17,443 bases of DNA, from contig DCHE01000057.1 of the NCBI GenBank assembly GCA_002314775.1, forward strand, positions 1-17,443, in the 5' to 3' direction. The position numbers and the translations under genes were made by a program. Every line of letters begins with the position of its first letter. Within the stretch, counting starts at the first letter, position 1. The notes below the pieces were generated by a model. That model did not search any database. It was given only the letters and a program-made list of their open reading frames with translations, and was not told where the DNA came from. Below are positions 8,101 through 15,300 of this stretch, piece after piece. The stretch comes from Lachnospiraceae bacterium UBA1760 (GTDB lineage: Bacteria; Bacillota; Clostridia; Lachnospirales; Lachnospiraceae).

Positions 8101-9714
8101 CAAAATATATGTCTTCCTTCACTTTCAGAGGCAATTCCATTTACTGTTGATAATTGTAAGTATGACGGAACGGATATTGTTATTCCAATTGGAATTGTTG
8201 ATGATCCTTCAAGGCAGAAGCAATATGAGGAAGTGCTTAATATTTCTCAGAACAATCTGTATGTACTTGGTGCATCGCAGTCAGGTAAGACAAACCTTAT
8301 TCAGACAATGATTAGAGGACTTGCCGAGAGGTATTCACCAAAGGATGTAAATATATATATTCTTGATTTTGCATCTATGATTCTCAAAAACTTTGAGACA
8401 TTAAATCACGTTGGAGGAGTAATCACTTCATCAGACGAAGAGAGGCTAAAGGGATTCCTTAAGCTTATGCAGTCAACTATTCAAATGCGAAAGAAGTATT
8501 TCTCAGAACTTGGACTTAGTTCATACAGTGCATATCGAGAGGCTGGAAAGACTGAACTTCCACAGATAGTGGTATTTCTTGATAACTGGGTTGCTTTTAG
8601 AGGATATTTCCCAGATTATGAGGATACTATTATCAATATTAGCCGTGATAGTGTATCGGTAGGAATTTCTCTTGTTGTAACAGCTGGACAGGCAAATGGT
8701 GCTGGATTCAAACTGTTATCAAACTTCGCAAAGAGAACGGCTCTCTATTGTAATGATTCAAGTGATTATGGTGTGATTTTTGAAGCATGCCGTAAAAAAA
8801 TCAATAATATTGCAGGTAGGGGTATAGTTGAGAATAATAAGACCTACTATGAAATCCAATACTATCTCGCATTTGCTGCAGAGAAGGAGTTTGAAAAGAT
8901 TAACCTCATGAGAGAGTTTATCGGTAAGATACACGATAAATATGGCGAGGTATATGTTGCGGGAATTCCTGAGATTCCTCAAACTGTGACAGAGGCTTAC
9001 ATGAATAAGCAATTTGGTGCAGATTATCTACCTTATGAGGTTCCACTAGGAATGGAATTCAACACTATTGGAAAGAGAACTATTAGTTTAGATAAAACAT
9101 TCTTGCAAGGATTTGTTGGACCAAAGGTAGGAGCTAAGCATAATTATCTGGTATACTTAATTAATCGATTAATACAGAATAACGAAAAGGCACCAGTTTC
9201 AATTAATATCATAGATGATGCAGAAGCAGAGTTTAAAATGTTTGCTGATAAGGTTGATGGGTATACTCAGTCAATTCCAGGTATGATACAGATTGTCACC
9301 AATATATTTGAGATTCTTAAGGAAAGAAGTGAGAAGGTTAAAGCGGGACAGCTTAATCTTGCAAGTGAACCACTTCAAGTAATATTAATTAATTCTTTCA
9401 ATCTAATGAAAGCATTTGGTACTGATAAGACGCTTGTTGAGATACTTAAGTTAATGACTACGTCACTTAAGTCGTTAAAGATATGCTTCTTATTGACCGA
9501 TGTAGAAAATAATATGATTTCGTTCACTGCAGGAGACCTTCTTAAACTAGCAAAAGACACGAAGAATTACATAATTTTTGAGGAAATCAAAAATGTTAAG
9601 GTTACAGATGTTCCAATGTCTGCGTCAAGAGAGTTTAAGAAGCCTTTGGATAAGGATGATGCATATGTATTTAAGGGAGAATCGATTGAAAAAATCCGTA
9701 CAGTAGCAAAGTAA
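5167..9714 (+). CDS. essC: EssC, FHA-FtsK/SpoIIIE ATPase motor of the type VII secretion system
   Basis: This 1515-residue protein has the usual EssC/YukB length and order. Two FHA-like beta domains (about 7-95 and 115-215) are followed by two membrane segments (about 270-289 and 296-316) and a charged cytoplasmic linker. ATPase 1 has Walker A GTTGSGKS (706-713) and Walker B LILIVDEF (Asp816-Glu817). ATPase 2 has GASQSGKT (1035-1042) with Walker B ending LDN (1139-1140). A third, degenerate module has GPKVGAKHN (1318-1326) instead of a P-loop and NSF instead of an acidic pair (about 1409). The protein hexamerises at the inner membrane and pulls WXG100 and LXG clients out. AGAAGG at 5158-5163 is 3 bases from the ATG at 5167 and 6 from the ATG at 5170. 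The ATG at 5185, after GGGGG, is a third option. Confidence 0.95.
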   Translation: MMSGVEMQYKVIIHGNNMYKEISLDESFNRNLLIGTENGCHIMFSKDKFDLPFILRIDREETGKFILSCSENVYLKGSQGLMEYVRYLAIGDYVDICYGDSNKEFFRIEFFIEYERVGKDYDFQIDCRSRNEIIIGCDANCTIRIDNPILNNESIKLAPTGNGDYLVDISNTQYDVFVNGMIPRTNNIRIRNGEFISLKGYSFCFEDGYVYTSKNAGIITNCPIKKMVYQKNHFEYPKFVRNVRQKYKTPEEKIEVLDPESKDENEEQSFLMTVMPMLVNMLLMVGLRGMMGGGGMFVIYFAATMTVSTTITIINFVKQKKGREKTENRRKEVYMKYLQKREDEIIKLREREKVVANVMNPSLVEYAGFIEDFNNRLFEKDVDDEDYLSVRLGSGIVASNCQVDCKEEEYVDTTDDLKDFPKAIHDKYMYLDEMPVILELKESNAVGFVGSRSKLYQMTKNLIIEFAASHFYKTTKIFLIMDEGDVDMFSWARWFQITYNERTGGRNFMYDKDSEKITLEYLYSELSSRETVGKDAIFPENYVVLVYKSDVLSNHPVSKYIENANQYGFHFVFFEEFEEKLNPNCEARIFLNERENTGYVQKVDDGENIQHFTYQHIDKAKAVQLATKLAPVYIDEVNLENTLTKNITLFQLLSIQSPYDLDLSKRWSESKIYESMAAPLGVKSGDETVCLDLHEKFHGPHGLVAGTTGSGKSEIMQSYILSMATLFHPYEVGFVIIDFKGGGMVNQFRDLPHLNGAITNIDGNEIERSLLSIKAELMKRQELFAEQNVNHIDDYIRAFKEGKAKTPLPHLILIVDEFAELKADQPEFMQQLISTARIGRSLGIHLILATQKPAGVVSDQIWSNSKFKLCLKVQNKNDSNEVLKSPLAAEITEPGRAYLQVGNNEIFQLFQSAYSGAPAQTSGINEQKKFSLMSVELSGRRKIIYEQKPKKTEGGDSQLKSIVDYVNEYCQKSGIKKLQNICLPSLSEAIPFTVDNCKYDGTDIVIPIGIVDDPSRQKQYEEVLNISQNNLYVLGASQSGKTNLIQTMIRGLAERYSPKDVNIYILDFASMILKNFETLNHVGGVITSSDEERLKGFLKLMQSTIQMRKKYFSELGLSSYSAYREAGKTELPQIVVFLDNWVAFRGYFPDYEDTIINISRDSVSVGISLVVTAGQANGAGFKLLSNFAKRTALYCNDSSDYGVIFEACRKKINNIAGRGIVENNKTYYEIQYYLAFAAEKEFEKINLMREFIGKIHDKYGEVYVAGIPEIPQTVTEAYMNKQFGADYLPYEVPLGMEFNTIGKRTISLDKTFLQGFVGPKVGAKHNYLVYLINRLIQNNEKAPVSINIIDDAEAEFKMFADKVDGYTQSIPGMIQIVTNIFEILKERSEKVKAGQLNLASEPLQVILINSFNLMKAFGTDKTLVEILKLMTTSLKSLKICFLLTDVENNMISFTAGDLLKLAKDTKNYIIFEEIKNVKVTDVPMSASREFKKPLDKDDAYVFKGESIEKIRTVAK

Positions 9715-9727
9715 GGCGGGCGATTAA

Positions 9728-10144
9728 ATGAGAGACACAAATGAGGCAATATTTTTCGCCATATTTTCTATACTCGTAGCTGTCACCATCTACGTTATAG
9801 TGCGAAAATTCGTAGGAAATTCGAGAAGCAAATGCACTGTTTTGGTTACTGCGACAGTAATTGAGATAGAAGAAAAGCGGGCAGCAGGATCAAGAGCCGG
9901 GCAGACTATGGTATATAGGCCGGTATTCTCCTTCGAGTGGAAGGGCTTTACAAGAACTGTTGAAAGCAGAATGTGGGCAAGCTTCACAAAATTTGAGGTA
10001 GGAGACAAGGTCGAGCTTTACATCGACCCTGAGGACTCCTCGAATTTCAGGTATAAGGATGGCTTTATGGAACCGATGAGCTTCATAGGTATATCAACCA
10101 TCCTGGTGATAATTGTACTAATTCTTGCACTTCTAAGGAGATAG
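9728..10144 (+). CDS. DUF3592-like small membrane protein
   Basis: The 138-residue protein has a membrane segment at each end (about residues 6-28 and 118-136). Between them lies a beta-rich extracytoplasmic domain: TATVIEIEEKR, then YRPVFSFEWKGFTRTVES, then a segment containing FEVGDKVELYIDPED. The sequence from a TVxxIE strand through xPVFxF to GDxVxxYxDP is the DUF3592 pattern, a family without assigned activity. It starts 13 bases after essC with AAGGCGGG ahead of the ATG, and so is probably cotranscribed with it. It is not EssA, which has a signal peptide and a single C-terminal anchor. It could be a T7SS-linked accessory protein or an unrelated gene at the edge of the locus. Base composition begins to rise here. 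Confidence 0.7.
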   Translation: MRDTNEAIFFAIFSILVAVTIYVIVRKFVGNSRSKCTVLVTATVIEIEEKRAAGSRAGQTMVYRPVFSFEWKGFTRTVESRMWASFTKFEVGDKVELYIDPEDSSNFRYKDGFMEPMSFIGISTILVIIVLILALLRR

Positions 10145-10148
10145 CCAA

Positions 10149-10436
10149 ATGGGACAAAAACCAAAGTCAGAGCTTAGTCTTAAGCTCTATAAGATAATGC
10201 TTGATAAGGGGTATCCGGAGCCGTTTTGTGACGAGATTACGAAGAATCTTAATACGGATTTCACGGCGAAGAGGATGATAGGATACCTGAGCCATTATGA
10301 ATATCTTCCCTTGGAGGAGGTCGCAGACGAGATGCTTGCGATTCTCAGCGACAGGGAGAGAATTATAAAGAAGAAGGTTTACGAGGCGAACAATGCGGCC
10401 TGGAACGAATACCTGGATTCCAGAAAGAAGGTGTAA
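10149..10436 (+). CDS. Conserved-looking small protein of unknown function
   Basis: I do not recognise this 95-residue soluble protein. It is helical, with a Leu/Tyr-rich N-terminal half (SLKLYKIMLDKGYPEPFCDE), a central LSHYEYLPLEEVADEML stretch, and a basic C-terminal helix (RERIIKKKVYEANNAAW). There is no signal peptide or membrane segment. AAGGAG (10136-10141), overlapping the end of the upstream gene, is 7 bases before the ATG. The stop is one base before the CoA-transferase ATG, so the three genes appear translationally linked. The general shape suggests a small regulatory or partner protein, but nothing in the sequence specifies which. Confidence 0.7.
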   Translation: MGQKPKSELSLKLYKIMLDKGYPEPFCDEITKNLNTDFTAKRMIGYLSHYEYLPLEEVADEMLAILSDRERIIKKKVYEANNAAWNEYLDSRKKV

Positions 10437-10437
10437 C

Positions 10438-11775
10438 ATGCTAAACTTTATGGATGAATACAAAAGCAAATTACGAACAGCCGAGGAAGCGGTGTCTGTT
10501 GTGCAGAGCGGCTACTGGGTTGATTACACCTCTGCCCTTGGAAAGCCGGAGATACTTGATAGAGCGTTAGCGAAAAGAAGGGACGAGCTGTTCGACGTTA
10601 AGGTTAGAGGAAACCTTATCTCCGGACCGATTCACGTAGCCGAGTGTGATGAGACGAATGAACATTTCATCTACCATAGCTGGCACTGCTCATCTTACGA
10701 GAGAAAGCTCTGCGACAGGGGGCTTTGCTACTACATTCCTATGGTTTTCCATAACAATGCAGCTTACTATGAGTACTTCCTGAATGTAAATGTGGTAATG
10801 CTTGCAGTAGCACCTATGGACAGCCATGGATATTTCAACCTGTCAGTAAATACAGGAGTTGCTGCACCTATTATAAGACATGCGGACGTTGTAATTGTTG
10901 AGATAAATGAAAACCTTCCGAGAGTCAGAGGTGGCTACGACGAGGTAATTCACATTTCAGATATTGATTACATAGTTGAGGGCGAGCACAGCGAAAACCC
11001 TGGACTAAAGGTATCTGAGCCAACAGAGTATGACAGAAAGATTGCATCCCATATCATTCCTTATATTGTTGATGGCTCAACACTCCAGCTTGGAATCGGC
11101 AGTATGCCAAATGCCTTGGGTGAGATTATTGCAGAGTCGGATATTAAGGATTTGGGAATGCACACAGAGCTTTGCAGTGATGCATATCTTAAGATGTACG
11201 AGGCTGGAAAGCTTACAAACAGAAGAAAGATGGTAGACAGAGGAAAGGGAGTATTTGGCTGTGCAGTTGGTTCGCATGCACTTTATGAGTGGCTTGATGA
11301 TAACCCTGGACTTGCAGCCTATCCTCTTGAGTACGTAAACAGACCGGGAATCATAGGTCAGATTGACAATATGGTTTCCATAAACAGCTGTGTTGCGGTA
11401 GATCTTTACGGCCAGGTGGCAGCAGAGAGCTCCGGAGCAAGACAGATAAGTGGAACTGGAGGACAGCTGGACTTTTTGGTTGGAGCCTCACAGTCCAAGG
11501 GCGGAAAGGCATTTATATGCATGAGCTCGGTGTATAAGGATAAAAATGGTATAATTCACTCCAGAATAAAACCGCAGTTTGACGGAGACATAATTACCTC
11601 ACCAAGAAGTCAGGTGTATTTCCTGGCAACAGAGTACGGAGTAATAAATCTCGAAGGCCGTTCAACCTGGGAGAGAGCGGAGGCTCTTATCTCCATAGCC
11701 CACCCGGATTTCAGGGAAGGACTGATAAAGGAAGCCGAGGCAAGAAAAATCTGGAGAAAGTCTAAATATATATAA
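10438..11775 (+). CDS. Acetyl-CoA hydrolase/transferase family CoA-transferase (butyryl-CoA:acetate or 4-hydroxybutyrate type)
   Basis: At 445 residues it has the length of butyrate-producer CoA-transferases. Family marks are DEYKSKLRTAEEAV near the start, EHFIYHSWHCSSYERK (about 76-91), VAPMDSHGYFNLS, LQLGIGSMPNALGE, HTEL with the presumed catalytic Glu244, GTGGQLDF (about 339-346) and ALISIAHPDFREGLIKEAE at the C-terminus. The enzyme moves CoA between acyl-CoA and a carboxylate through a glutamyl-CoA intermediate; in this family typical pairs are butyryl-CoA/acetate and 4-hydroxybutyrate/acetyl-CoA. After HTEL the sequence is CSDAYLKMYEAGK instead of the AFVDIAKAGK seen in well-known butyryl-CoA:acetate transferases, so the substrate is uncertain. 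I chose the ATG at 10438 (GAAGG 6 bases upstream). A terminator follows at 11824. Confidence 0.88.
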   Translation: MLNFMDEYKSKLRTAEEAVSVVQSGYWVDYTSALGKPEILDRALAKRRDELFDVKVRGNLISGPIHVAECDETNEHFIYHSWHCSSYERKLCDRGLCYYIPMVFHNNAAYYEYFLNVNVVMLAVAPMDSHGYFNLSVNTGVAAPIIRHADVVIVEINENLPRVRGGYDEVIHISDIDYIVEGEHSENPGLKVSEPTEYDRKIASHIIPYIVDGSTLQLGIGSMPNALGEIIAESDIKDLGMHTELCSDAYLKMYEAGKLTNRRKMVDRGKGVFGCAVGSHALYEWLDDNPGLAAYPLEYVNRPGIIGQIDNMVSINSCVAVDLYGQVAAESSGARQISGTGGQLDFLVGASQSKGGKAFICMSSVYKDKNGIIHSRIKPQFDGDIITSPRSQVYFLATEYGVINLEGRSTWERAEALISIAHPDFREGLIKEAEARKIWRKSKYI

Positions 11776-11823
11776 AGATAGCCCGAAAGTCGTGAAGCAT
11801 TTGCGAGCTTAAGTAGACAAATG

Positions 11824-11870
11824 AAAAATGTCGCAGTAATCTAAATAATTTAAATTGCTGCGACATTTTT
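11824..11870. terminator. Bidirectional rho-independent terminator
   Basis: A 17-bp stem with one G-U pair (11824-11840 with 11854-11870; the outer 13 bp are perfect, AAAAATGTCGCAG / CTGCGACATTTTT) encloses a 13-nt loop. Because the arms begin with A5 and end with T5-6, it has a U tail in both directions. It sits between the CoA-transferase stop (+) and the stop of the small minus-strand gene, serving both. Confidence 0.88.
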
Positions 11871-11886
11871 TAGTGTTTGTTCCTGG

Positions 11887-12057
11887 TTATTTATCAGAAG
11901 CTTTAACATTTTCCTTATTACGAGTATCCTTAGAAGCCTTATTATCCTCCTTCAAAGACTTCATATGCTCCTTCGCCTTGTCATAAATATCATAAGGGTC
12001 GCCGTACTTTGGACTGTAGTCGTTGTTGTAGCGGCCGCGGTGGTTGTTTTTTAACAT
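11887..12057 (-). CDS. Small hydrophilic protein of unknown function (56 residues)
   Basis: On the minus strand an ATG at 12057-12055 opens a 56-codon frame ending at TAA (11889-11887). The protein begins MLKNNHRGRYNNDYSPKYGD, continues with a PYDIYDKAKEHMKSL helix, and ends in a Lys/Asp/Asn-rich tail. It is basic to neutral, very hydrophilic, and has no membrane segment. Supporting signs are AAAGG 8 bases upstream of the ATG, codon use rich in AAG and GAT like its neighbours, a stop next to a terminator facing both ways, and a start in the promoter-bearing gap. I do not recognise a family; small charged proteins of this sort are common in Lachnospiraceae intergenic positions. Confidence 0.65.
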   Translation of the reverse strand: MLKNNHRGRYNNDYSPKYGDPYDIYDKAKEHMKSLKEDNKASKDTRNKENVKASDK

Positions 12058-12087
12058 ATAAGCTGCCTTTCGTAGAAAATATATGAA

Positions 12088-12101
12088 TGCTTAATTAAGC
12101 A
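12088..12101. repeat. 14-bp perfect palindrome between divergent genes
   Basis: TGCTTAATTAAGCA is a perfect palindrome about 30 bp upstream of the minus-strand small gene. It is a possible operator or a chance AT-rich palindrome. Confidence 0.45.
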
Positions 12102-12132
12102 CTCGCTAACATTTAGTATACACAAAGTACAT

Positions 12133-12147
12133 ATAATTTGCTATAGT
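12133..12147 (+). promoter_or_regulatory. Extended -10 promoter element, shared with the degV promoter
   Basis: ATAATTTGCTATAGT contains TGC-TATAGT, an extended -10 (TGn + TATAGT, -10 at 12142-12147). TACACA at 12119-12124 is a weak -35 at 17 bp. The same 15 bases recur at 16332-16346 before the DegV-family gene. It would read toward the RND gene 220 bp downstream, as a second, distal promoter. Confidence 0.5.
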
Positions 12148-12206
12148 AAAAGGAATGAACAGCTAACTCAAAAAAGCAAAAATACCAAATATAAATAAAT
12201 GTTTAT

Positions 12207-12236
12207 TTGACTATGACGCATATCTGTGACTATAAT
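12207..12236 (+). promoter_or_regulatory. Main sigma-A promoter of the RND exporter gene
   Basis: TTGACT (12207-12212), an 18-bp spacer and TATAAT (12231-12236) give a near-consensus promoter, with a predicted start near 12243 and a 5' leader of about 125 nt. An AAATAAA/TTTATTT inverted repeat (12193-12208) abuts the -35. The ribosome site AAGGAG (12356-12361) is 7 bases before the ATG at 12369. Confidence 0.7.
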
Positions 12237-12255
12237 CAGTTGATATGCGTCATAT
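12211..12255. promoter_or_regulatory. Paired palindromic operator sites around the RND promoter
   Basis: CTATGACGCATAT (12211-12223, one mismatch) and ATATGCGTCATAT (12243-12255, symmetric arms ATATG/CATAT) are two copies of a 13-bp palindrome with a 3-bp centre, 32 bp apart centre to centre (about three helical turns). One lies in the -35/-10 spacer, the other at the transcription start. The arms also form a 13-bp inverted repeat with each other (12212-12224 / 12242-12254). This is the layout expected for two repressor dimers blocking RNA polymerase, as TetR- or MarR-type regulators do for exporters. The regulator is not in the window. Confidence 0.6.
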
Positions 12256-12277
12256 TTGCGTTTTTGTCTAAAAATGG

Positions 12278-12293
12278 ACAGACTTAAGTCTGT
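12278..12293. repeat. 16-bp palindrome in the RND leader
   Basis: ACAGACTTAAGTCTGT is a perfect palindrome 35 bases downstream of the predicted start. In RNA it would fold as a 6-bp stem with a UUAA loop; in DNA it could be another operator. No T-run follows, so it is not a terminator. Confidence 0.5.
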
Positions 12294-12368
12294 GAGAGAA
12301 AATGAAAACAATTAGTAAGTGCTCGCAAAGCGCGCAGCATTTTCGAATTATAAAAAAGGAGAAGAGGA

Positions 12369-15300
12369 ATGCTTTCAAAATTTAGTGTAAAAAAGCCCTA
12401 TACAGTACTGGTTGCGGTAATAATGGTTCTCGTTTTGGGCGGTGTTTCATTGTACAAGATGACAGCCGACCTGATTCCGAGTATCAGCTTTCCGTACGTA
12501 CTGATTATAACAACGGATATAGGAGCCAGCCCGGAGGAGATAGAGTCGGGTGTGACTGCACCTATGGAGGCGAGCATGGCGACGACCTCAAATATTAAGA
12601 CGGTAAGCTCCATGTCCTACAACAGCTACTCTATGGTAATCCTTGAGTACGAGCAGAGTGCCAACATGGATTCAATCCTTATTGAGATTCAGCAGAAGCT
12701 GGATCAGCTCGAGTCAACCCTTCCAGATTCGGTTGGAACACCGATGGTAATGCAGATTGACCCGGACATGATGCCTATTATGATTGCTGCGGTTGACGTT
12801 GATAATATGGAGCCAGTGGCAGTTACTAATTATGTAAATAACGATATTAAGCCACTGCTTGAGTCGGTGGAGGGTGTTGCCTCTGCAAATATGACAGGTG
12901 GTATTGAAGAAAAGATTAATATCACAGTAAACAGCGAGAAGGTTGATGCCTTAAATGAAAGAATTAAGAAGGTTATCGACGATAAATTCGTGGATGCTGA
13001 GAAGGAAATCACAAGTGCAAAGAACGAGATAAACAGTGGCAAGAATCAGCTCGAAACTGGTGCAAATCAGTTAGCAAACACAGTAACCGAGACAGAAACA
13101 GAATTAAATAGCAAGAAAATCGAGCTCTACCAGGCAGAGCAGAAATTAACAGAGCAGCAGGCACAGCTTGAGAATCAGGCAGTTGAGCTTCAGAACTCTA
13201 TAGATGGACTTAAAAAGGCTTATGATGGAGCAGTAGAGCTTAAGAAGGGTATTGATGGAATCAACCAGATTTTAGGACTTTATGAGCAGGGCTTCATAAC
13301 AGAGGAGCAGTTTGCAGAGCAGCTTGGAATGGATGTTGAGACAGCAAGAGCTACAGCTGCAGGACTAGAGGCACAGCTTGATCAGATAAACACTCAGCTT
13401 GCTGAGCAGGGCAAGTCTATGGAGAGTCTTGGAGTGACAATTAATTCCTATGAGGATCTACCAAATGCAATCGCAGCCCTTGAGTCAGCTCTCACACAGG
13501 TAAAGACAGGAATTCAGACCGTCAAGTCTGGACTTGAGCAGATAAAGACAGGAAAGGCAAGCATTGACTCAGCCCTTAATACACTTGGAAAGACCAGTAT
13601 ACTTAGCTCTATCGAGATGGGCTCTGCAAATGCACAGCTTGCAAGCGGTGAGTCTCAGCTCGAGTCGGCAAAGACTCAGATAAGTGACTCAAAGGAGCAG
13701 GCCTACCAGGCAGCAGACCTTGAGACAATACTTTCAACAGACACAGTAAAGGGACTTCTCACAGCTCAGAATTTCTCGATGCCAGCAGGCTATATCGCTG
13801 AGGACGGTGACCAGTACCTCGTTAAGGTTGGAGATAAAATTACAGACATTGATACAATCAAGGATACCGTTCTCATAGATATGGGAATGGAGGGAATTGA
13901 GCCAATCAAGATTGGTGATATTGCCGACGTTGAGCTTGTTAATAATCAGGATGAGGTTTATGCAAAGGTAAATGGTAACCCTGCAGTACTCTTCACCTTT
14001 GAGAAGCAGACAGGCTATTCAACAGGTGATGTTACAGATTCTCTTCTCGCAAAGTTTAAGAGCGTTGAGAAGGAATTCACAGATGTACATTTCACAGCTC
14101 TTATGGACCAGGGTGTATATATCGACCTCATCGTAAGCTCAGTTCTTAAGAACATAATAGAGGGTGCAATACTTGCTATCGTCGTACTTATTATCTTCCT
14201 GAGAGATTTAAGACCAACCTTTATTATTGCGGCAGCAATTCCGCTCTCAGTAATATTTGCAATTGTACTTATGTACTTTACAGGAATTACCTTAAATGTA
14301 ATCTCTATGTCCGGTCTTGCGCTGGGTATAGGAATGCTGGTTGATAACTCCATAGTAGTTATTGAAAATATTTACCGAATGCGAAGCGAAGGCTGCTCAA
14401 TTAAGAAGGCCTCAGTTTACGGTGCAAGCCAGGTAGCAGGAGCAATCGCTGCATCTACAATCACAACAGTATGTGTATTCCTTCCAATCGTATTTACAGA
14501 GGGTATAACAAGACAGCTCTTCACAGATATGGCCCTCACTATCGGCTATACACTTGGCGCTTCACTCATTGTAGCCCTTACACTTGTACCAGCCATGGCC
14601 AGTGGAATGCTTAGAAAGGAGAAGGTTCATAAGAAAACTCTCTTCGACAGATTCCAGGAGGCCTACGGAAGATTTGTTGGAAAGGCTCTTAAATATAAGA
14701 TTATTGTATTTCTTCTCTCGCTTGTATTTCTCGGAGCTTCAGTGTATGCGGCATTTTCAAGGGGAACCTCATTTATGCCAAGCATGTCAGGTAACCAGCT
14801 GACACTCACTGTTTCTCCAAAGGAGGACGAGGAGAAGACACTTGAGGAGATGGCAGCAATGTCTGATGAGATTGTTGACAGGGTACTCAAGATAAAATAT
14901 ATAACCACAGTCGGTGCCATGAGTGGTTCAGGTTCAACCATGAGCCTTATGAGCAGCACAGGCGCAGCAAATACAATTACTATGTACGTTCTTCTTGAGG
15001 AGAATGGAAAGTATGACATTAAAGACATTCAGAATCAGATAATCGAAGCCACAAAGGATTTGGACTGCGATATAAAGGCAAGCTCAGAGATGCTTGATAT
15101 GTCAGCTCTTACAGGAAGCGGTATCTCAATCAATATCAAGGGACGTAACATCGAGAAGATGCAGGAAATTGCAGGAGAGCTTGGAGCAAAGCTTGAAAAG
15201 GTTGAGGGGCTTGTCGACGTGGACAACGGACTTGGAGAGATGACCAAGGAGCTTGTTATCTCAGTTGATAAGGAAAAGGCAGCCAATTATGGCTACACAG

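Noticed and set aside
9728..10144. EssA, because it is a small membrane protein after essC
   Set aside because: It has membrane segments at both ends and a DUF3592-type beta domain instead of EssA's signal peptide and single C-terminal anchor.
12212..12270. The TATGACGCATATC inverted repeat as a terminator
   Set aside because: A T-rich stretch follows, but no gene ends here on either strand and the arms bracket a near-consensus -10. The palindromic arms fit operators better.
15035..15286. Minus-strand open frames opposite the RND and EssC genes as real genes
   Set aside because: They lie wholly within genes with clear family motifs, lack ribosome sites and give low-complexity Ser/Leu/Ile peptides typical of antisense reading.
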